This document shows, piece by piece, positions 49,404 to 61,250 of a stretch of 64,000 nt of DNA. Each line of letters starts with the position of its first letter. Within the stretch, counting starts at the first letter, position 1. This DNA comes from Closterium sp. Naga37s-1 (lineage: Eukaryota > Streptophyta > Zygnematophyceae > Desmidiales > Closteriaceae): contig CANJKZ010000078.1 in assembly GCA_947471745.1 (NCBI GenBank), positions 5,460,501-5,524,500 of the forward strand, read 5' to 3'. The translations under genes and the position numbers were made by a program. Under the pieces are notes generated by a model. That model had not been told where the DNA came from. It searched no databases and saw only the letters and a program-made list of their open reading frames with translations.

Positions 49404-50480
49404 TTACGAGAGTGCGTGTACATCTTGAAAATTTCGACTGCGCAGATATTCAGCGAGGACAGGGTGATTCTCAATTCTTTCCAGGGGGACCCAGTTGTCT
49501 TCGGTGGGCGTGCGGTCTTTCCTGCGGATCAGGAATTCGGTCCTGCGGGCTCCCCATGGGTCACGTACTCGATGGCTCAGTATTTTTTCGGGCGTGATGA
49601 TTGGTTCTGTCGGCGGTCGTGTCATGCTGGCGGGGCGGTTGCGAGGCAGTTGGCTGGTGGATGGGACGTATGGGCGAAGCAGGCTGACGTGGAATGACGG
49701 GCTAACATACCAGTCAGCAGGGAGGAGGAGGTGGGCGGTGATGAGTGTGATCATGTGGCTGATGCAAAATGGCCCGCAATATCGGGGGCGGAGTTTTGGG
49801 GTGATGGGCAGGCGGAGGTTTTGAGTATCGAGTAGCACGAGGTCGTCGGGCTGGTAAGTGACGGGTCGGCGGTGGCGGTCGGTGTTACGCTTAGTGATGA
49901 TGTTCGATTTTAATATTGTGTCTGCTGCTTGGGTCCGTGCTGCTTCTAAAATTTCTGTGAACTGTTGCGCGCGTGGCACCGGGTTGTCGGGATTCAGAGT
50001 CATGGGTACTGTGGGGTCTTGTCCATAGTTCAGGTAAAACGGTGACTGTTGGGTCGTGGCGGATGGAGAGTTGCAGTTGCTGTTTCCAGGTGGTCGGGTC
50101 GTCGCACGTGGCTCGGATGAGTTGCTCCATGGTCTGGTTTGTCCGTTTTGTCTGACCGTCGGTCTCGGGGTGGTATGAGGAAATGAACTGTAGTCGCGTG
50201 CCGAACTGCTGCCACAGGTCCCGCCAGAAGTTGCTGGTGAACTTCGTATCGCGGTCGCTGATGATCGATGCTGGTATCCCGTGTAGTCGAACGACGGTGG
50301 AGATGAAGAGGCGGGCTGTTTCTTCGGCTGTGATTGATTTTTTGCAGGCTGCGAAATGTGCCTTAGTAAAGTGTAGCCTGGTACCCAGATGCGGTCGGTG
50401 CCGGCTTTTACGTAATAAATCCCCTTTGCTACTGCGAACTGCTGCGAATTTCCACCTGTGAAGAACGGGTCGGTTTGATA
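49404..50480 (-). pseudogene. Gypsy integrase remnant with chromodomain-like C-terminus
   Basis: The catalytic core (50480-50010) is visible only as scattered frames (DRYEVHQ-like, SIDHQRP). The C-terminal piece from 50003 is open: YQPDDLVLLDTQNLRLP, KLRPRYCGPFCIS, SFHVSLLRPYVP, then ITPEKILSHRVRDPWGARRT, EFLIRRKDRTPTEDNWVPLE. The last block has the chromodomain pattern, placing it with the chromoviruses. Confidence 0.82.
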
Positions 50481-50500
50481 GCCGTGGGTGAATAGTCCTG

Positions 50501-51406
50501 TTAGTAGCGGGCTGGTCTGGGCGAGTAGTATGGCGTGGGGCGGGTCAGTGCGTCGGCAATTTTCGATGCTCCTTTTTTGTAGGTGACCGTGTAGTGGAAA
50601 TTTGACTCAAGGAAATCGAGCCAGCGGATCTGTCGTGGGTTGAGGTGGGGTTGTGCGCGTAGGTACTGTATTGATTTGTGGTATGTCCGCACTGTCACGT
50701 CTACGCCGGTCAAGTAACAGCGCCACACTTTGAACGCATGCACGATCGCAAGCACTTCGCGGTCGTGTATTGGGTAAATTTTCTCGGGCGGACGTAGTTT
50801 TCGTGACTCGTATGTGATGGGCTGTAAACCGTTGCCGAAATCTTCTAGCGGTACGGCTCCAATGGCGATGTCGCTTGCGCCTGTAACCACTTCGAATGGG
50901 CGGTGTGGGTCGGCGATGCGCAGTACGGGCAGTGAGCAGAGAACATTTTTCAGGGCAGAGAAGGCAGCATGCTCTTTCTCCCCCCACGTAAAAGCGACCC
51001 CCTTCCGCAGTAAATCCGTCAGTGGGGCAGTTAAGCGTGCCATGTCGGGGACGAACCGACGCACATAATTAACGAACCCTAAAAAACTCTGCAGCTTCGT
51101 GATGTTCGTCGGGGGGTGCCACGCTTTCACCGTGTCCAGCTTCTTTGGGTCGATCTCAACTCCAGCCTCCGAAATAACGTGCCCACAAAATTTTAACCTA
51201 TCCTGGAAGAACTCGCACTTGGAACCCTTGGTCAGTAGTTTGTGCTTGTCCAAATCTTTAAACACTGCTTCCAGATCTGCTAAGTGCTGCTGCTTATCAC
51301 GACTGTAGACAAGGATCTCGTCGAGGTAAATTATCACGTATTTATCTAAGAGCGGCCTAAACGCCTCGTTCATGGTCATCTGAAATGTCGTCGGTGCGTT
51401 GGTCAC
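50501..51406 (-). pseudogene. Gypsy reverse transcriptase (N-terminally deleted) and RNase H
   Basis: Starts in the middle of the RT domain (NAPTTFQMTMNEAFRPLLD). The catalytic box is YLDEILVYS, with Glu for the second Asp of the normal YLDD. It goes on through FCGHVISEAGVEIDPKK, FLGFVNYVRRFVPDMARL and the RNase H region (TGASDIAIGAV, IHDREVLAIVHA, YKKGASKIADALTR). About 150 residues that should lie between protease and this point are missing, so an internal deletion joined the two. Not catalytically competent. Confidence 0.88.
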
Positions 51407-51867
51407 TGAAAATCACTCGGCTGCTCTGCTTCTCCTATCAATGCGATATCCACCGCGTACACGTCGGCTCCAGTGGCGACAGCCCGTTTCTTTTTTATGG
51501 CGTTGACGTAGACAGTTGAAGATTCGGGCGACTGCCAACGAGGTAGCTCGACCCAGTTACCGCTACTTCGCACATTGCAGCTACCCGTCGTCCAGTCGAT
51601 TCGCGGATTGTAGCGTCGCAGCCAATCACGTCCCAGTAAAATGTCGTGCCCATCTAGTGTCGTCGCGAGCATTTCCTGTGTAAACCCGAAATTTCTCCAG
51701 CAGTGGACTTTTACTCTCTCCACCTTTTCCCGTATGGCCAGCAGCGTGCTATCGACTAAGCGTGCATCTATCTCCGATAAACACCGACTAAGTGTCAGTT
51801 GCAGCTTTCGTGCTGTTTCGGTATTAACTAAGCCGTGACTTGCTCCTCCGTCTATAAAAATCTCCAC
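51403..51867 (-). pseudogene. Gypsy aspartic protease region
   Basis: Reads MEIFIDGGASHGLVNTE, where the usual active-site D-S/T-G is D-G-G, followed by GHDILLGRDWLRRYNPRIDW, the typical gypsy protease C-terminal box. It runs to DFQ at 51403, where the reverse transcriptase frame begins abruptly. Confidence 0.82.
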
Positions 51868-52090
51868 TGCTGCTCCCTAGATTTTCCCGTGAATCAGTAT
51901 TGGGCAATCCGTCGCTGTACCCTCCTTATTCATCTGAGCCCGATCGATAACGTGAATTGAAACTGTGACTCGGTGAGGGTCGGTGAGGTTGGGCGAGCAG
52001 GTTGTCTCGTCAGTAGTTGGCCCGATTTCTACTGACTGCTGGCGTTTCCCTGCCTCTGAGACTCCCTCCCCTACTCTGCTCCGCGGTGCC

Positions 52091-53235
52091 TCAGCTCCTC
52101 TGGGCATTCGGCCTGTTACAAGCAAAGCAACGCCCCTTAAATGGTGCGGCAGCTGCATTCGCTGCAATGGCGTGTACAGTGGCGTGCTCGGCCGGTCCCC
52201 GAGAACGTTGTCCGTAGTAGAACCCCGGTCTCAGTCCGCATAGGATATCGATCTTCTCGGTGAGCGCGAAGATCTCGTTGAAGTTCGAGAGCCCGCGTAG
52301 CATGATTTCGTGCGAGATGTCCGGCATCAGCCCTCCGACATAACGGTCCACCCACTCCGCTTCGTGCATGTAGCCGACTTGCTCACATAATGCGAGAAAA
52401 CCGCTCGTGTAGTCTTGGACCGACCCAAGTTGTCGCCAAGTACGCAGTCTGACGCGCTGAAATAGAAGCCGCAATCGGCTCGAAGCGCGCCCGAAGCCCT
52501 GCGCACCACGCATCCCACGTGCTGTACTGGGCGGTTTCGCAGAAAGAACTCCAGGTGACGGCTGGACCCGAGGGCCCTCCCTCTTGCGATATCGGCTTGT
52601 AGGCGCGTGGCGACGTCACGATGACTCACCACCAGTCCATGGCGGGGCCCCTCAGCAGCGAAACTGCGTAGCGAATCTTCGTTGCGTCCGACTCGACGTA
52701 ATTCGTGTCGAAGAAAACGTTCATCGTGAAAACCCACGATTGAAGTGTCGGACCTTCACATTGGCTAGGATCAAAGCAGGGCGGGCGCTGCGGCTTGAGT
52801 GGCATCGGCGCCATGATGTCGTTGTTGCCACTCGTTGCGGCGGACTCCACGTGCCGGCGGACTTCGCAAGGCCCTGTTCCTCTCCATGTCAGGCATAGAG
52901 TGAGCGATGCCATCACTGGCTACGCCTGAGCGTTGTCCCACTCTGTCGTTTTGTGTCGCTGTGCCTGATGAGATGACGGTCGGCTCCTCTGATTGTGCAG
53001 GTGCATTTGCAGGTGCATGTGTTGGTGCTGGTGCATTCACCGTCGATTGCTGGCGAGCGGAGTCGCGTTCCGCCGTGAGTGTCACAATTTCGAGCGCCGA
53101 ATCTTCGAGTTGGCGCACGAGACGGTCGAGTTGCTCCTGCGTTAGTGTCGCGATATTAATTTCGGCCACGGCGGGGGTGTCGGGCAAGCTTAGCAAGAGC
53201 CTCTGTCGTGGCCGTGCGTGCTTACGAGAGAGCAC
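52091..53235 (-). pseudogene. Gypsy gag, frameshifted
   Basis: Gag pieces in three frames: QEQLDRLVRQLEDSALEI (about 53130), then CFDPSQCEGPTLQSWVFTMN (about 52770) and FDTNYVESDATKI, then TWDAWCAGLRARFEP (about 52500), SVQDYTSGFLALCEQVGYM (about 52400) and a zinc-knuckle start CFACNR (about 52120). These are normal gypsy gag features; the frame shifts make it non-functional. Confidence 0.8.
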
Positions 53236-53359
53236 TTCGAGCGGCAGTGCTTGTTTGCTGAGAGACGTCTACCCCCCCCCCCCCCCCCAAAATTGAGATA
53301 GTGGGGAAGCGAAGGTGTGGGTGCGGTCCGAGAGGAGATCGTAGGCTCTGAATACCAAG

Positions 53360-53713
53360 TGTTACGAGTGCAATTGGGCGAGTGAGCGAGAATTGCACTA
53401 TCGAAACAAAACAATACAATGAGAGAAGGCATGCGCGAAGAATATATAGCGAACTAGAGTGGTAACGGTAATGCGAGAAATTGGGGTGCGCTACGGGCCT
53501 AGCGCCGAGGTTGGGATATGTCGAGGCGGAGGTCCGGAGCGCGGGTTACCAACCGAGCCGTGAGGTTGGGTCGCATTGTGAACAGTGGCGGGAGTTGTAG
53601 TCGAGGCGAGTGTCGCGAGCGGGTAACGTTTCACTGATTGGGTGCCGATGGCGGGAATGGTCTTGTACACGGTAAGCTGGGGCGCAAAGTAAGGAAAACG
53701 AATTTTCCTGACA
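53360..53713 (-). repeat. Gypsy 5' LTR
   Basis: 354 bp, TGTCAGGAAAA...CGTAACA on the minus strand. Confidence 0.92.
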
Positions 53714-53804
53714 CCCAGGCGGACCTCCCTCACGCAGAGTTAAGACTGTTTTTAACATTTTACACTTGACTCCCTCGGTGTATCTTGTCAATATACACGA
53801 TTAA

Positions 53805-55320
53805 AAGAACGGCTGCGTGTTCGCAGCATGTTACCAGACACGTAAAGGAACTGGGATCTTGATTTTGGGAGGCTTGGCATGAGCCGCGGCACACCGTCCA
53901 CAAGATTTCGCACGCCACAAACCAACCCCACCCCGCGGATGAGAGCAAGGCGCAACCGAAGCCAACCTTTGCGCACAAGCTGGGTGGTTTGGGAGGTTCG
54001 AATCAGGGTGGATCGGGTCGGGTCGGGGGTGAGGGGAGGAGGGAGGGATTACACACGCGCCCACCAACTTGCCACCGCCAGCTGGCTGTAAAAGTCGTAC
54101 GGTCCAGGGAAAACGAGCAACTTCCTGATTTCACGTCGTACTGTACTGTGTAAGTCATGCGATGGGCCTCAGTCAGATTGTTGATGGTTAAGCAACTTTC
54201 AGTGGCCTTTTGGTTGACTTGACTCTCCAGCGGCGCAGAGCCCTTGGAGGAGGAACCACAAAACATGCGTTGTTACACGTCACACGTTTCATACACCACG
54301 ACTTATAAGCTCTTTTCATGGGAAAGCTATTTGGTGAACCACCAATCCTCGAATCACGATCACACAGCCAACCAGTGTGATCCAGCTCACATTGACAACA
54401 AAGCAGAATGCTTTGTCAGCCCAGCAGTCGAACAGTTGTTTCGGAGTGCAGTCTCATGACATGGTTGGGCCTCTGCAAGTCATTGTCTCTCCAAGCCGCT
54501 CTTTCTTTGTCAGGGTTCACCCAAACGGTATGGGAAAATGTAGGTAGAGTCAGGGTGATGTGTCTGCCACTTTCGGCTAGTACTTGAAGGCAACATATCT
54601 CCGGTACTCATAACAAACCTACAGAATTGATTGGGGGCTGGCCACACTTCATTCCCACCATATCTTTAATCCGCAGCACTCGATGCCTCATTCGCACCTG
54701 CCCTAACAGGTTTCGGTAGCGTCAACTAGAGCTCTCGGTTGCATCGTCTACCGCTCGGTAGTGCTACCGAGAAGAGGTTATTCTGACCAATGAGAAGCCT
54801 AGGAATTATTGACGGTCTCTCTCCTCATCAGAAGCTTCTACGCACGTTCTTGGCTCCAATATGATGGGGCAGTCGTCGCGGTTGGTCATCGTCGTCGCCA
54901 GCCTGTCTGCTGCTCCAATACGTGTAGCGAATGTTCGTCTCCGCTTTTCCACTTTCCGCGTTCCGCTACCGCCATCCCCTCCGCGTGGTAGGTTCGTTGG
55001 ATGGAGGCAAGGAGCGAGTGAGGCGCAAAATGGGGAGATGCGCCATGGAGATGAGAGCCGAAGCGCGCTTGATGTGTGCATGCGGCTTGGGATTGTATGG
55101 CGTCAAATGTTTCTCTCATTCACTCAATTGAACCCTTTAGAAACGTTATGTAACTAGCCTAACCTAGACCAACCTACAATAGCGCCTCAAATGCACTGTT
55201 GCACTGTCAGTTCCTACCATCGAAATTCTGAAGCATAAATTGCTTACGCTCCTACCACTCACTCGCAAATCAGTCAGCAACCATTTCTGTATCTACTCCG
55301 CTGTCGATCTAGGAGCTAAC
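53805..55320. repeat. Segmental duplication, copy 2 (left part)
   Basis: Matches 20320-22780. It starts near GCATGTTACCAGA and ends at the copia-4 insertion in the 5' flank of the gene. It lacks the hAT-type element present in copy 1. Confidence 0.85.
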
Positions 55321-55873
55321 TCTTGGAGGTTGCGTGGGGCGGTTTTGCCCCAAACCACCAAGCGGTGCTGTGTTTTTGGTGCTCACCTTCGAGTGAGCTC
55401 CACGTTTGCGTGGGGTTGAAGTTTGACTTCGAAAGACTCCATCACGTTGGTGCCACATGGCAGCACAAGAAGAATCAAGACTGAAAGAGAATTCGATTTG
55501 GTGAAATTCGAGTTCCGAATTTCACCCCTTCGAAATGTTACTCGAACATTCGAGAGTGTAGCGACTCGAGGTTACATGTGAGACTCGAGGTTACATGTGC
55601 GACTCGATGCATTGCAGTTCATAGAAATTTGTTTGCTTTGTATTGCATGGAATATATTGAACATTTTGAATCACTTTGTATGAAATACATTCGAACACAA
55701 ATTCCATAGAGTTTCCAATCCTTCAACATAGAGCATAACCTTCACATTAGTAGCCATATGTCGCTCGATACTTAGGCGATCGATGTGATCCATGGCCCGT
55801 TGGAAAGCTAAGACAGTGCTCTACTGATTAGTACGAATCCCAGTTCCTGCAAAGTAGAGGAGAAGCCTCTACA
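55321..55873 (+). repeat. Copia-4 5' LTR
   Basis: Contains a direct duplication of GACTCGAGGTTACATGTG (55563-55600), also present in the 3' LTR. Confidence 0.85.
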
Positions 55874-55926
55874 ATAGTGGTATCATAGCTGGTCGGAGGA
55901 GTCTACGCACGCAACAAGAAGCTAGC

Positions 55927-57146
55927 ATGCCGACGTCAAGCGAGGCGTCCCGCACTTCCTTGGATGGTGTCGTTGTAAATTCCGGCGAACCCTGGGCAAC
56001 CGCGACGATGTTCGACACGTCAGCGGTACCGATTTTCATGGGACAAAACTACTCCGCGTGGAGTTTAAGTTCCAAGTGCTCATGATGGAGCGGGGACTTT
56101 GGGGTTTCTTTGATGGAACGGAGAAGAAGCCGGACAACGAGAGCGACATCGTGGCATGGAAGAAGAAGGACCAAAAGGCGTTCGCTACGTTGATTTCGCG
56201 CATTGGCATCAATCTCGTGAGCTCGGTGCACATGTGCATCAAGCTCGAAGCGTCGGCGCATGAAGCGTGGAAGCGGCTCGAAACGATGCACGTGAACAAG
56301 ACTCTCCACGGCAAGATCCTAGCCCGGAATGCGTTCTACACGGTGAAAATGCGCGCGGGCGAATCGAAGCACGAGTATGCGACTCGTGTGGAGGATCTCG
56401 GGGAAACGTTCATGGACCTCGGTGGAACGGTCACGAAGGAGGATTGGATTTTGACCTTGCTATGCGGCCTTCCGAAAGAGTGGTCGACGGTGATTACGAC
56501 ACTCGATAGCGTGCAAGACACTTGGACGAAGGAAATGGTGGTCGGTCGGCTTCTCCATGAAGAATCACGTTGCCGACAATTCGCTAATGAGAGCGAGGGT
56601 GCCGCCATGTTCTCCGGAGGGAGTTCCGGAAAGAAGTCCACGTGGAGCAAAAGTGCGATGAAGAAGTCGTCCGGTGGAAGCGATTGCAGCAAGGGAAACA
56701 CATCGAATGGCTCGAGCAAGTGCCACTATTGTGGCAAGGCGGGACAATTTTGGCGTGAGTGTCAGAAGCGCGCGAGCGATTGGACTCCATCGAAGGCGCG
56801 GAACCACGAGGGCAACGCGCACACGGCATCCGGCGATTCGGATGATTCAAGGGAGTCGATCGTATTATTGGCCGGTGATGGGACCAACACACCAAGCGGC
56901 GCATGGTTCCTCGACACCGGCGCAACACAACACATGACGCACTCGGCATCGTTCTTCACCAACGTTGGTACACCGGGAGACGTAATGCGCGTCGTCTTCG
57001 GAAACGACAAGTCGCTACCGGTGGTCGGAGTTGGAAGTACGCGCCTCATCGTCGATGGCAGGCCGGTGGACATCACGAACGTGCTTCACGTCCGGGGGTT
57101 GAAGGTGAATCTCCTCTCCGTCACTCAACTCGCGAAGAAGGGTTGA
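55927..57146 (+). pseudogene. Copia-4 gag and protease
   Basis: ATG at 55927 (MPTSSEASRTSLDG); a one-base frameshift near 56055 interrupts it at the NYSAW motif. It continues FKFQVLMMERGLWGFFDG, AHEAWKRLETMHVNKTLHGK, LARNAFYTVKM and LLCGLPKEWSTVI. The zinc knuckle is CHYCGKAGQFWREC, in which the zinc-binding His is Gln. The protease follows as WFLDTGATQHMTH and NVLHVRGLKVNLLSVTQL. Stop at 57144-57146. Confidence 0.88.
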
Positions 57147-57965
57147 AGATGAACCTCTTTTGGAAGGGGAAGCAATTCGCACAAGGCGTTCTCAACGGAG
57201 AACTCTACCAACTCAAGACGCACACAAAAGTTGCTTCATCCAATGTGGCGCAAGGCCCCAAGGCGAATCTCAAGGCGTGGCATAATCGACTTGCGCACGC
57301 CAACTACGAGTCGGTCAAGGAGTTGGCCAACAAAGGGCTTGCGAAGGGATTTGACGTGATTGCCGGCGACGACGAGAAGGGCGTATGTGCGGCGTGTGTC
57401 GAAGGAATAATGGCTCGCAAGCCAATTGGTAGCCGTACCTCACCCCTCGCTAAGGACCCGCTTGCGCTTATTCACATGGACATGTGTGTACCGATGCGGC
57501 ATGCATCAAAGGGAGGAGCGCGGTTCCTCTTGGTGATGCTCGACGACGCGACGCGGATGTGTTGGACCCGGCTCTTGAAGGCTAAGGGAGATGTGACCAA
57601 GGCGATTCAAGAGTGAGCGCTTGAAGTTTGCGACGATGACAAGAAGTGGATCAAGGCTATTCGCAGCGACGGTGGCGGCGAATTCGTGAACGCGGAGCTT
57701 GAGAAATGGATGAAGAGCAGGGGCATTAAGCACGATGTCACAACACCCTACACACCCCAACAAAATGGAGTGGTGGAGTGGCTTAATCGCACGTTGGTGG
57801 AAGCCGTTCGTTCACTTCTTCAACACTCCAAGCTTGGGAGCGAGTGGTGGGGTGAGGCGAGTTCGTTGGTGGCGTGGATTCGCAACCGTTGGCGACGAAG
57901 GTGCTCCCGGGAACGACTCGGTTCGAAGCATGGACCGGAATGAAGCCGAACATATCCCGCCCACG
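57147..57965 (+). pseudogene. Copia-4 integrase
   Basis: GAG-pre-integrase AWHNRLAHANYESVKELANK with CAAC. Core: LIHMDMCVPMRHASKGGARF, then VMLDDATRMCW, a stop after KAIQE (57614), IRSDGGGEFVNAELEKWMKS, and TPYTPQQNGVVEWLNRTLVE. The three catalytic acidic residues are present but the frame is broken twice (57614 and about 57870). Confidence 0.86.
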
Positions 57966-60900
57966 CACCTTTGGGTGTCTTTGCTACTACCATGTACTGG
58001 ATCCCCTTCGCCACAAGTTGCAACCGAAAGCTCGTGCGGCAATCTACTTGGGAATTGCGGCGAACGAGCGCGCGTGGCGAGTGTGGGACTTGGGTGAAAG
58101 GCGCGTCGTCACGTCTCGGGACGTGGTCTTCGACGAAGACGAGTTCCCGACGAAGGAACAACCAACGCCCCAACTCACCGTCATCCTTCCCGCACGAGAG
58201 GAGGATGAAGCGATGGAGGTTCCATCACAAGTGGAAAAGGAAGCCGAAAATGGAGGGGGAGAGAACGAGGAGAGCGATGACGACGTGGTGGAAGTGCCAT
58301 CAACCGCGGCGGCAACTTCCTCAACACCTTCCTCCCTCCCATTGGCGTTGACCCGCGAGCAACGTATACGTCGCCCCAACACGAAGTACATCGACTACGC
58401 TACAGTAGCCGTTGGGGAGTTGGACGAGGAGCGTGCGGCATATTGCCTCGCAACCTTCGGTGATGACCCTCGCACCCATACCGAGGCTTTGGCTTCTTCG
58501 GATGCGCCACTATGGAAGCAAGCGATGGAGAAGGAACTAGCCTCGATCAAAGAGAACGACGTGTTCGAGCTCGTCGACCCACCGAAGGGTGCCTACTTGG
58601 TGGGGTGCAAATGGGTGCTTAAGAAGAAGTTGGGAGCCAATGGGAGTGTCGAACGCTACAAGGCGAGGCTTGTAGCTCAAGGATACACTCAACGGGAGGG
58701 GGAGCACTATAGTGAGACCTTCGCTCCCGTCACTAATGTGAGAATAATTGACGAAAGAAATGATTTAACTAGAAAGCAGAAGGGTACAAGTAGAAAACAC
58801 AAAAGTGTTGTACCCTCTAAGGACTACCCCACTACAGCCTAAACAGACTATAGTAGATATAAGTTTGACATAACCCCATAGGCAAAGTGGGGGAGAACAA
58901 GGGGTCACAAGACCAGTCAAGAAAGACAAAGCAAGCTCAGGGTGGATCACAAAGTCACCACACAGTCTGAGCACAAGCAAAGGGCCATAAGGCCAGTTCA
59001 CATGCAGAGTTATATAAAGGAAAGCAAACAATACAGTGAACACAACCTAGCAAGAGTAAGCATGCAGGTATAAGTATATAGAGTACAGTACAAGCAGAGT
59101 CAAGAAGTCAACAAGTGAGGCACAGTAGGTACAAGGCCTAACACAGTACAGAAACGCTGATGATCACAAGGCTGAAGTGCCTTGGCGAAAACGTCAGCAG
59201 TGTTGGCCTGAGAGGCCACGTAAGCAAGACGAAGCTGGCCACGCTGCTGCAACTCTCGAGCAAGGAAGTAGCGCAGAGCAATGTGCTTCGTTCTGTGCTC
59301 CAGTCTGTGCTCCTGACACAAGGCCAGCATGGCCTTGTTGTCGACGTACAGAACTGGAGGAGAACGAGGCGCCTCTCCCAAGTCGGTCAGCAGGTAGGTG
59401 AGCCAGCGAAGCTCCTGTGCAGCCATGGCTCCAACGTAGATCTCAGCCTCACAACTGGAGCTGAGAACAGAAGAAGAGCGGGTAGACCGCCAAGAGACAG
59501 AGCCGGAGCCAAGACTGAAGGTGTAACCCTGTGACGACCGCTGCGTAGCCAAGTCGTCAACCTAGGAGGCGTCAGCGTGACCAGTGAGGACAACTCGAGC
59601 CCGTCCTCCAAGCACAAGCCCCATGCCCGATGTACTGCACAAGTAGCGCAACACCCTCTTCGCAGCATCCTAGTGCACCTTTCGGTGCCTGCCGGGAGCC
59701 ACGTAGCGAGCCAGAAGGCTGAGAGGGTATGCGAGGTCAGGTCGTGTGCAAGTCATCAGGTACATGAGGCAGCCCACAAGCTTTGGATACGGGCCACTCG
59801 GCTCTACGGACTCGTCCGAAGGTGGAGCTGAGAGCTGAATAATTGACGAAAGAAATGATTGAACTAGAAAGCAGAAGGGTACAAGTAGAAAACACAAAAG
59901 TGTTGTACCCTCTAAGGACTACCCCACTACAGCCTAAACAGACTATAGTAGATATAAGTTTGACAACTAAGGCTACTACTCTTCGGGTATTGCTCGCGCT
60001 AGCGGCATCTCTCAACCTCGAAGTGGAGCAATTGGACGTTTGCACTGCCTTCCTCTACGGGCTTCTCATGGAAGAGGTCTACATGCAGCAACCCCTGGGG
60101 TACGATGATGGTAGCGGAAGGGTATGGAAGCTCAAGCGTACCCTCTACAGCTTGAATCAAAGTCCACGCGGATGGTACAAGCGCATCGACGACTTTCTTC
60201 TTCAACACGGCTTCGCTCGTAGCGAGTGCGATAGCCCTTTGTACGTGTTGAAGGAGGGGGAGAAGCAATTGGTGATTTTAATCTACGTCGATGACCTAAT
60301 CCTCTTCTCCGACTCCAAAGACCTCATTCGGGAGGTCAAGCAATGGCTAGGGGCGGAGTTTGCGATGAGGGACTTGGGGCTGGTCACGTACTACCTTGGG
60401 ATGCACGTCGACCGTGACCGAGCCAACGGGACCATCCACCTCCTCCAAGAGAAGTATGTGAAGGTGGTAGTGGAGAGCTTTGGCATGGGCAATAGCAAAC
60501 CGGTGGGAACACCACTAGCTACCGGGATTTTCTTGCCTCGCGGGAGAGGAAGAATCCACCCTCGACGAAGCCGAAGGGAAGCAGTTTCATTCGCTAGTGG
60601 GCTCGCTCATGTATGCCGCCGTTTCTACCCGTCCCGACCTCGCATACGACACCGGGGTGCTTGGACGAGTCGTGAGCAACCCTCATACCGAGCATGTGCG
60701 CGCGGGAGGACGCGTTCTACGCTATCTCCAAGGCACACATAACTTGGGGCTCGTGTATGAAGCTGGCCCAATCGAGCTCAAAGGCTATGCCGACTCGGAC
60801 TACGCGGGAGATCCGAGCACGCGCAAGAGTACCTCCGGGTACGTCTTCACCTTGCTTGGGGCAGCCGTGAGTTGGCAAAGCAAGAAGCAACCAACCGTGG

Positions 60901-61220
60901 CTCTAAGCTCAACGGAAGCGGAGTATATGGCACTCACACAAGGTGCCATGGAGGCAATATGGCTACGGTGTCTTCTAGCGGAGCTTGGCCATCCTCAACC
61001 GAGCCCAACTCCTCTCTTTTGTGACAACCAAGCCACCATAAGCCTCTCTCACAACGCTGTCCTTCATGGATGAACGAAGCATATTGAGGTGAAGCATCAC
61101 TTCATTCGTGAGGCGGTTGAGAAGGGTGAGGTCAAACTCACTGATGTGAACACCAAAGCTCAACCGGCGGATTTCCTCACCAAACCACTCCCTAAGGACT
61201 CGTTCCGTGCATGCTGTTAG
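57874..61220 (+). pseudogene. Copia-4 reverse transcriptase and RNase H, split by copia-3
   Basis: From the integrase end (RTFGCLCYYHVLDPLRHKLQ) an open frame leads into RT: APLWKQAMEKELASIKENDV, CKWVLKKKLGANGSVERYKA, EGEHYSETFAPV. Copia-3 (58737-59965) interrupts here; reading resumes at 59971: ATTLRVLLALAASLNLEVEQ, LDVCTAFLYGLL, TLYSLNQSPRGWYKRID, LILIYVDDLILF-type YVDD box (VILIYVDDLILFSD). A frameshift at about 60530 precedes RNase H (STRPDLAYDTGVLGRVV, YADSDYAGDPSTRKSTSGY, SSTEAEYMALTQGAMEA, LFCDNQATISL), and a stop occurs at 61071. Confidence 0.88.
58737..59965 (-). mobile_element. Copia-3: internally deleted relative of copia-2
   Basis: Target duplication ACTAA (58732-58736 and 59966-59970). 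The 3' LTR is 58737-58870 (134 bp). The other LTR is 59837-59965: 129 bp, missing its terminal five bases at the inner edge (TGTGA). Between them only the last third of pol remains (RNase H, about 59820-59100: SSCEAEIYVGAMAAQELRW, LYVDNKAMLALCQEH, ADVFAKALQPCDHQ, with stops at 59564 and 59675). The deletion therefore joins LTR base 6 straight to the RT tail, removing primer site, gag, protease, integrase and most of RT. LTRs differ at one site, so insertion and deletion are recent. Confidence 0.93.
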
Positions 61221-61250
61221 CGTGTTGGCTTGCTTGGGTGCAAGGGGGAG

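Larger units (their letters stand above)
33413..53713 (-). mobile_element. Ty3/gypsy chromovirus, split by nested copia-1 and copia-2
   Basis: Target duplication CCCAG (33408-33412 and 53714-53718). The 5' LTR is 53360-53713 (354 bp). The 3' LTR is 33413-33548 plus 49159-49376, also 354 bp when the copia-1 target duplication is counted once. A primer site TGGTATTCAGAGCC lies just inside the 5' LTR (complement near 53345-53358). LTRs differ by roughly 8 percent over the first 90 bases, older than the elements inside. The interior has gag, protease, a truncated RT-RNase H and an integrase with a chromodomain-like end. The 5' leader has a C-run (53271-53288). Confidence 0.92.
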
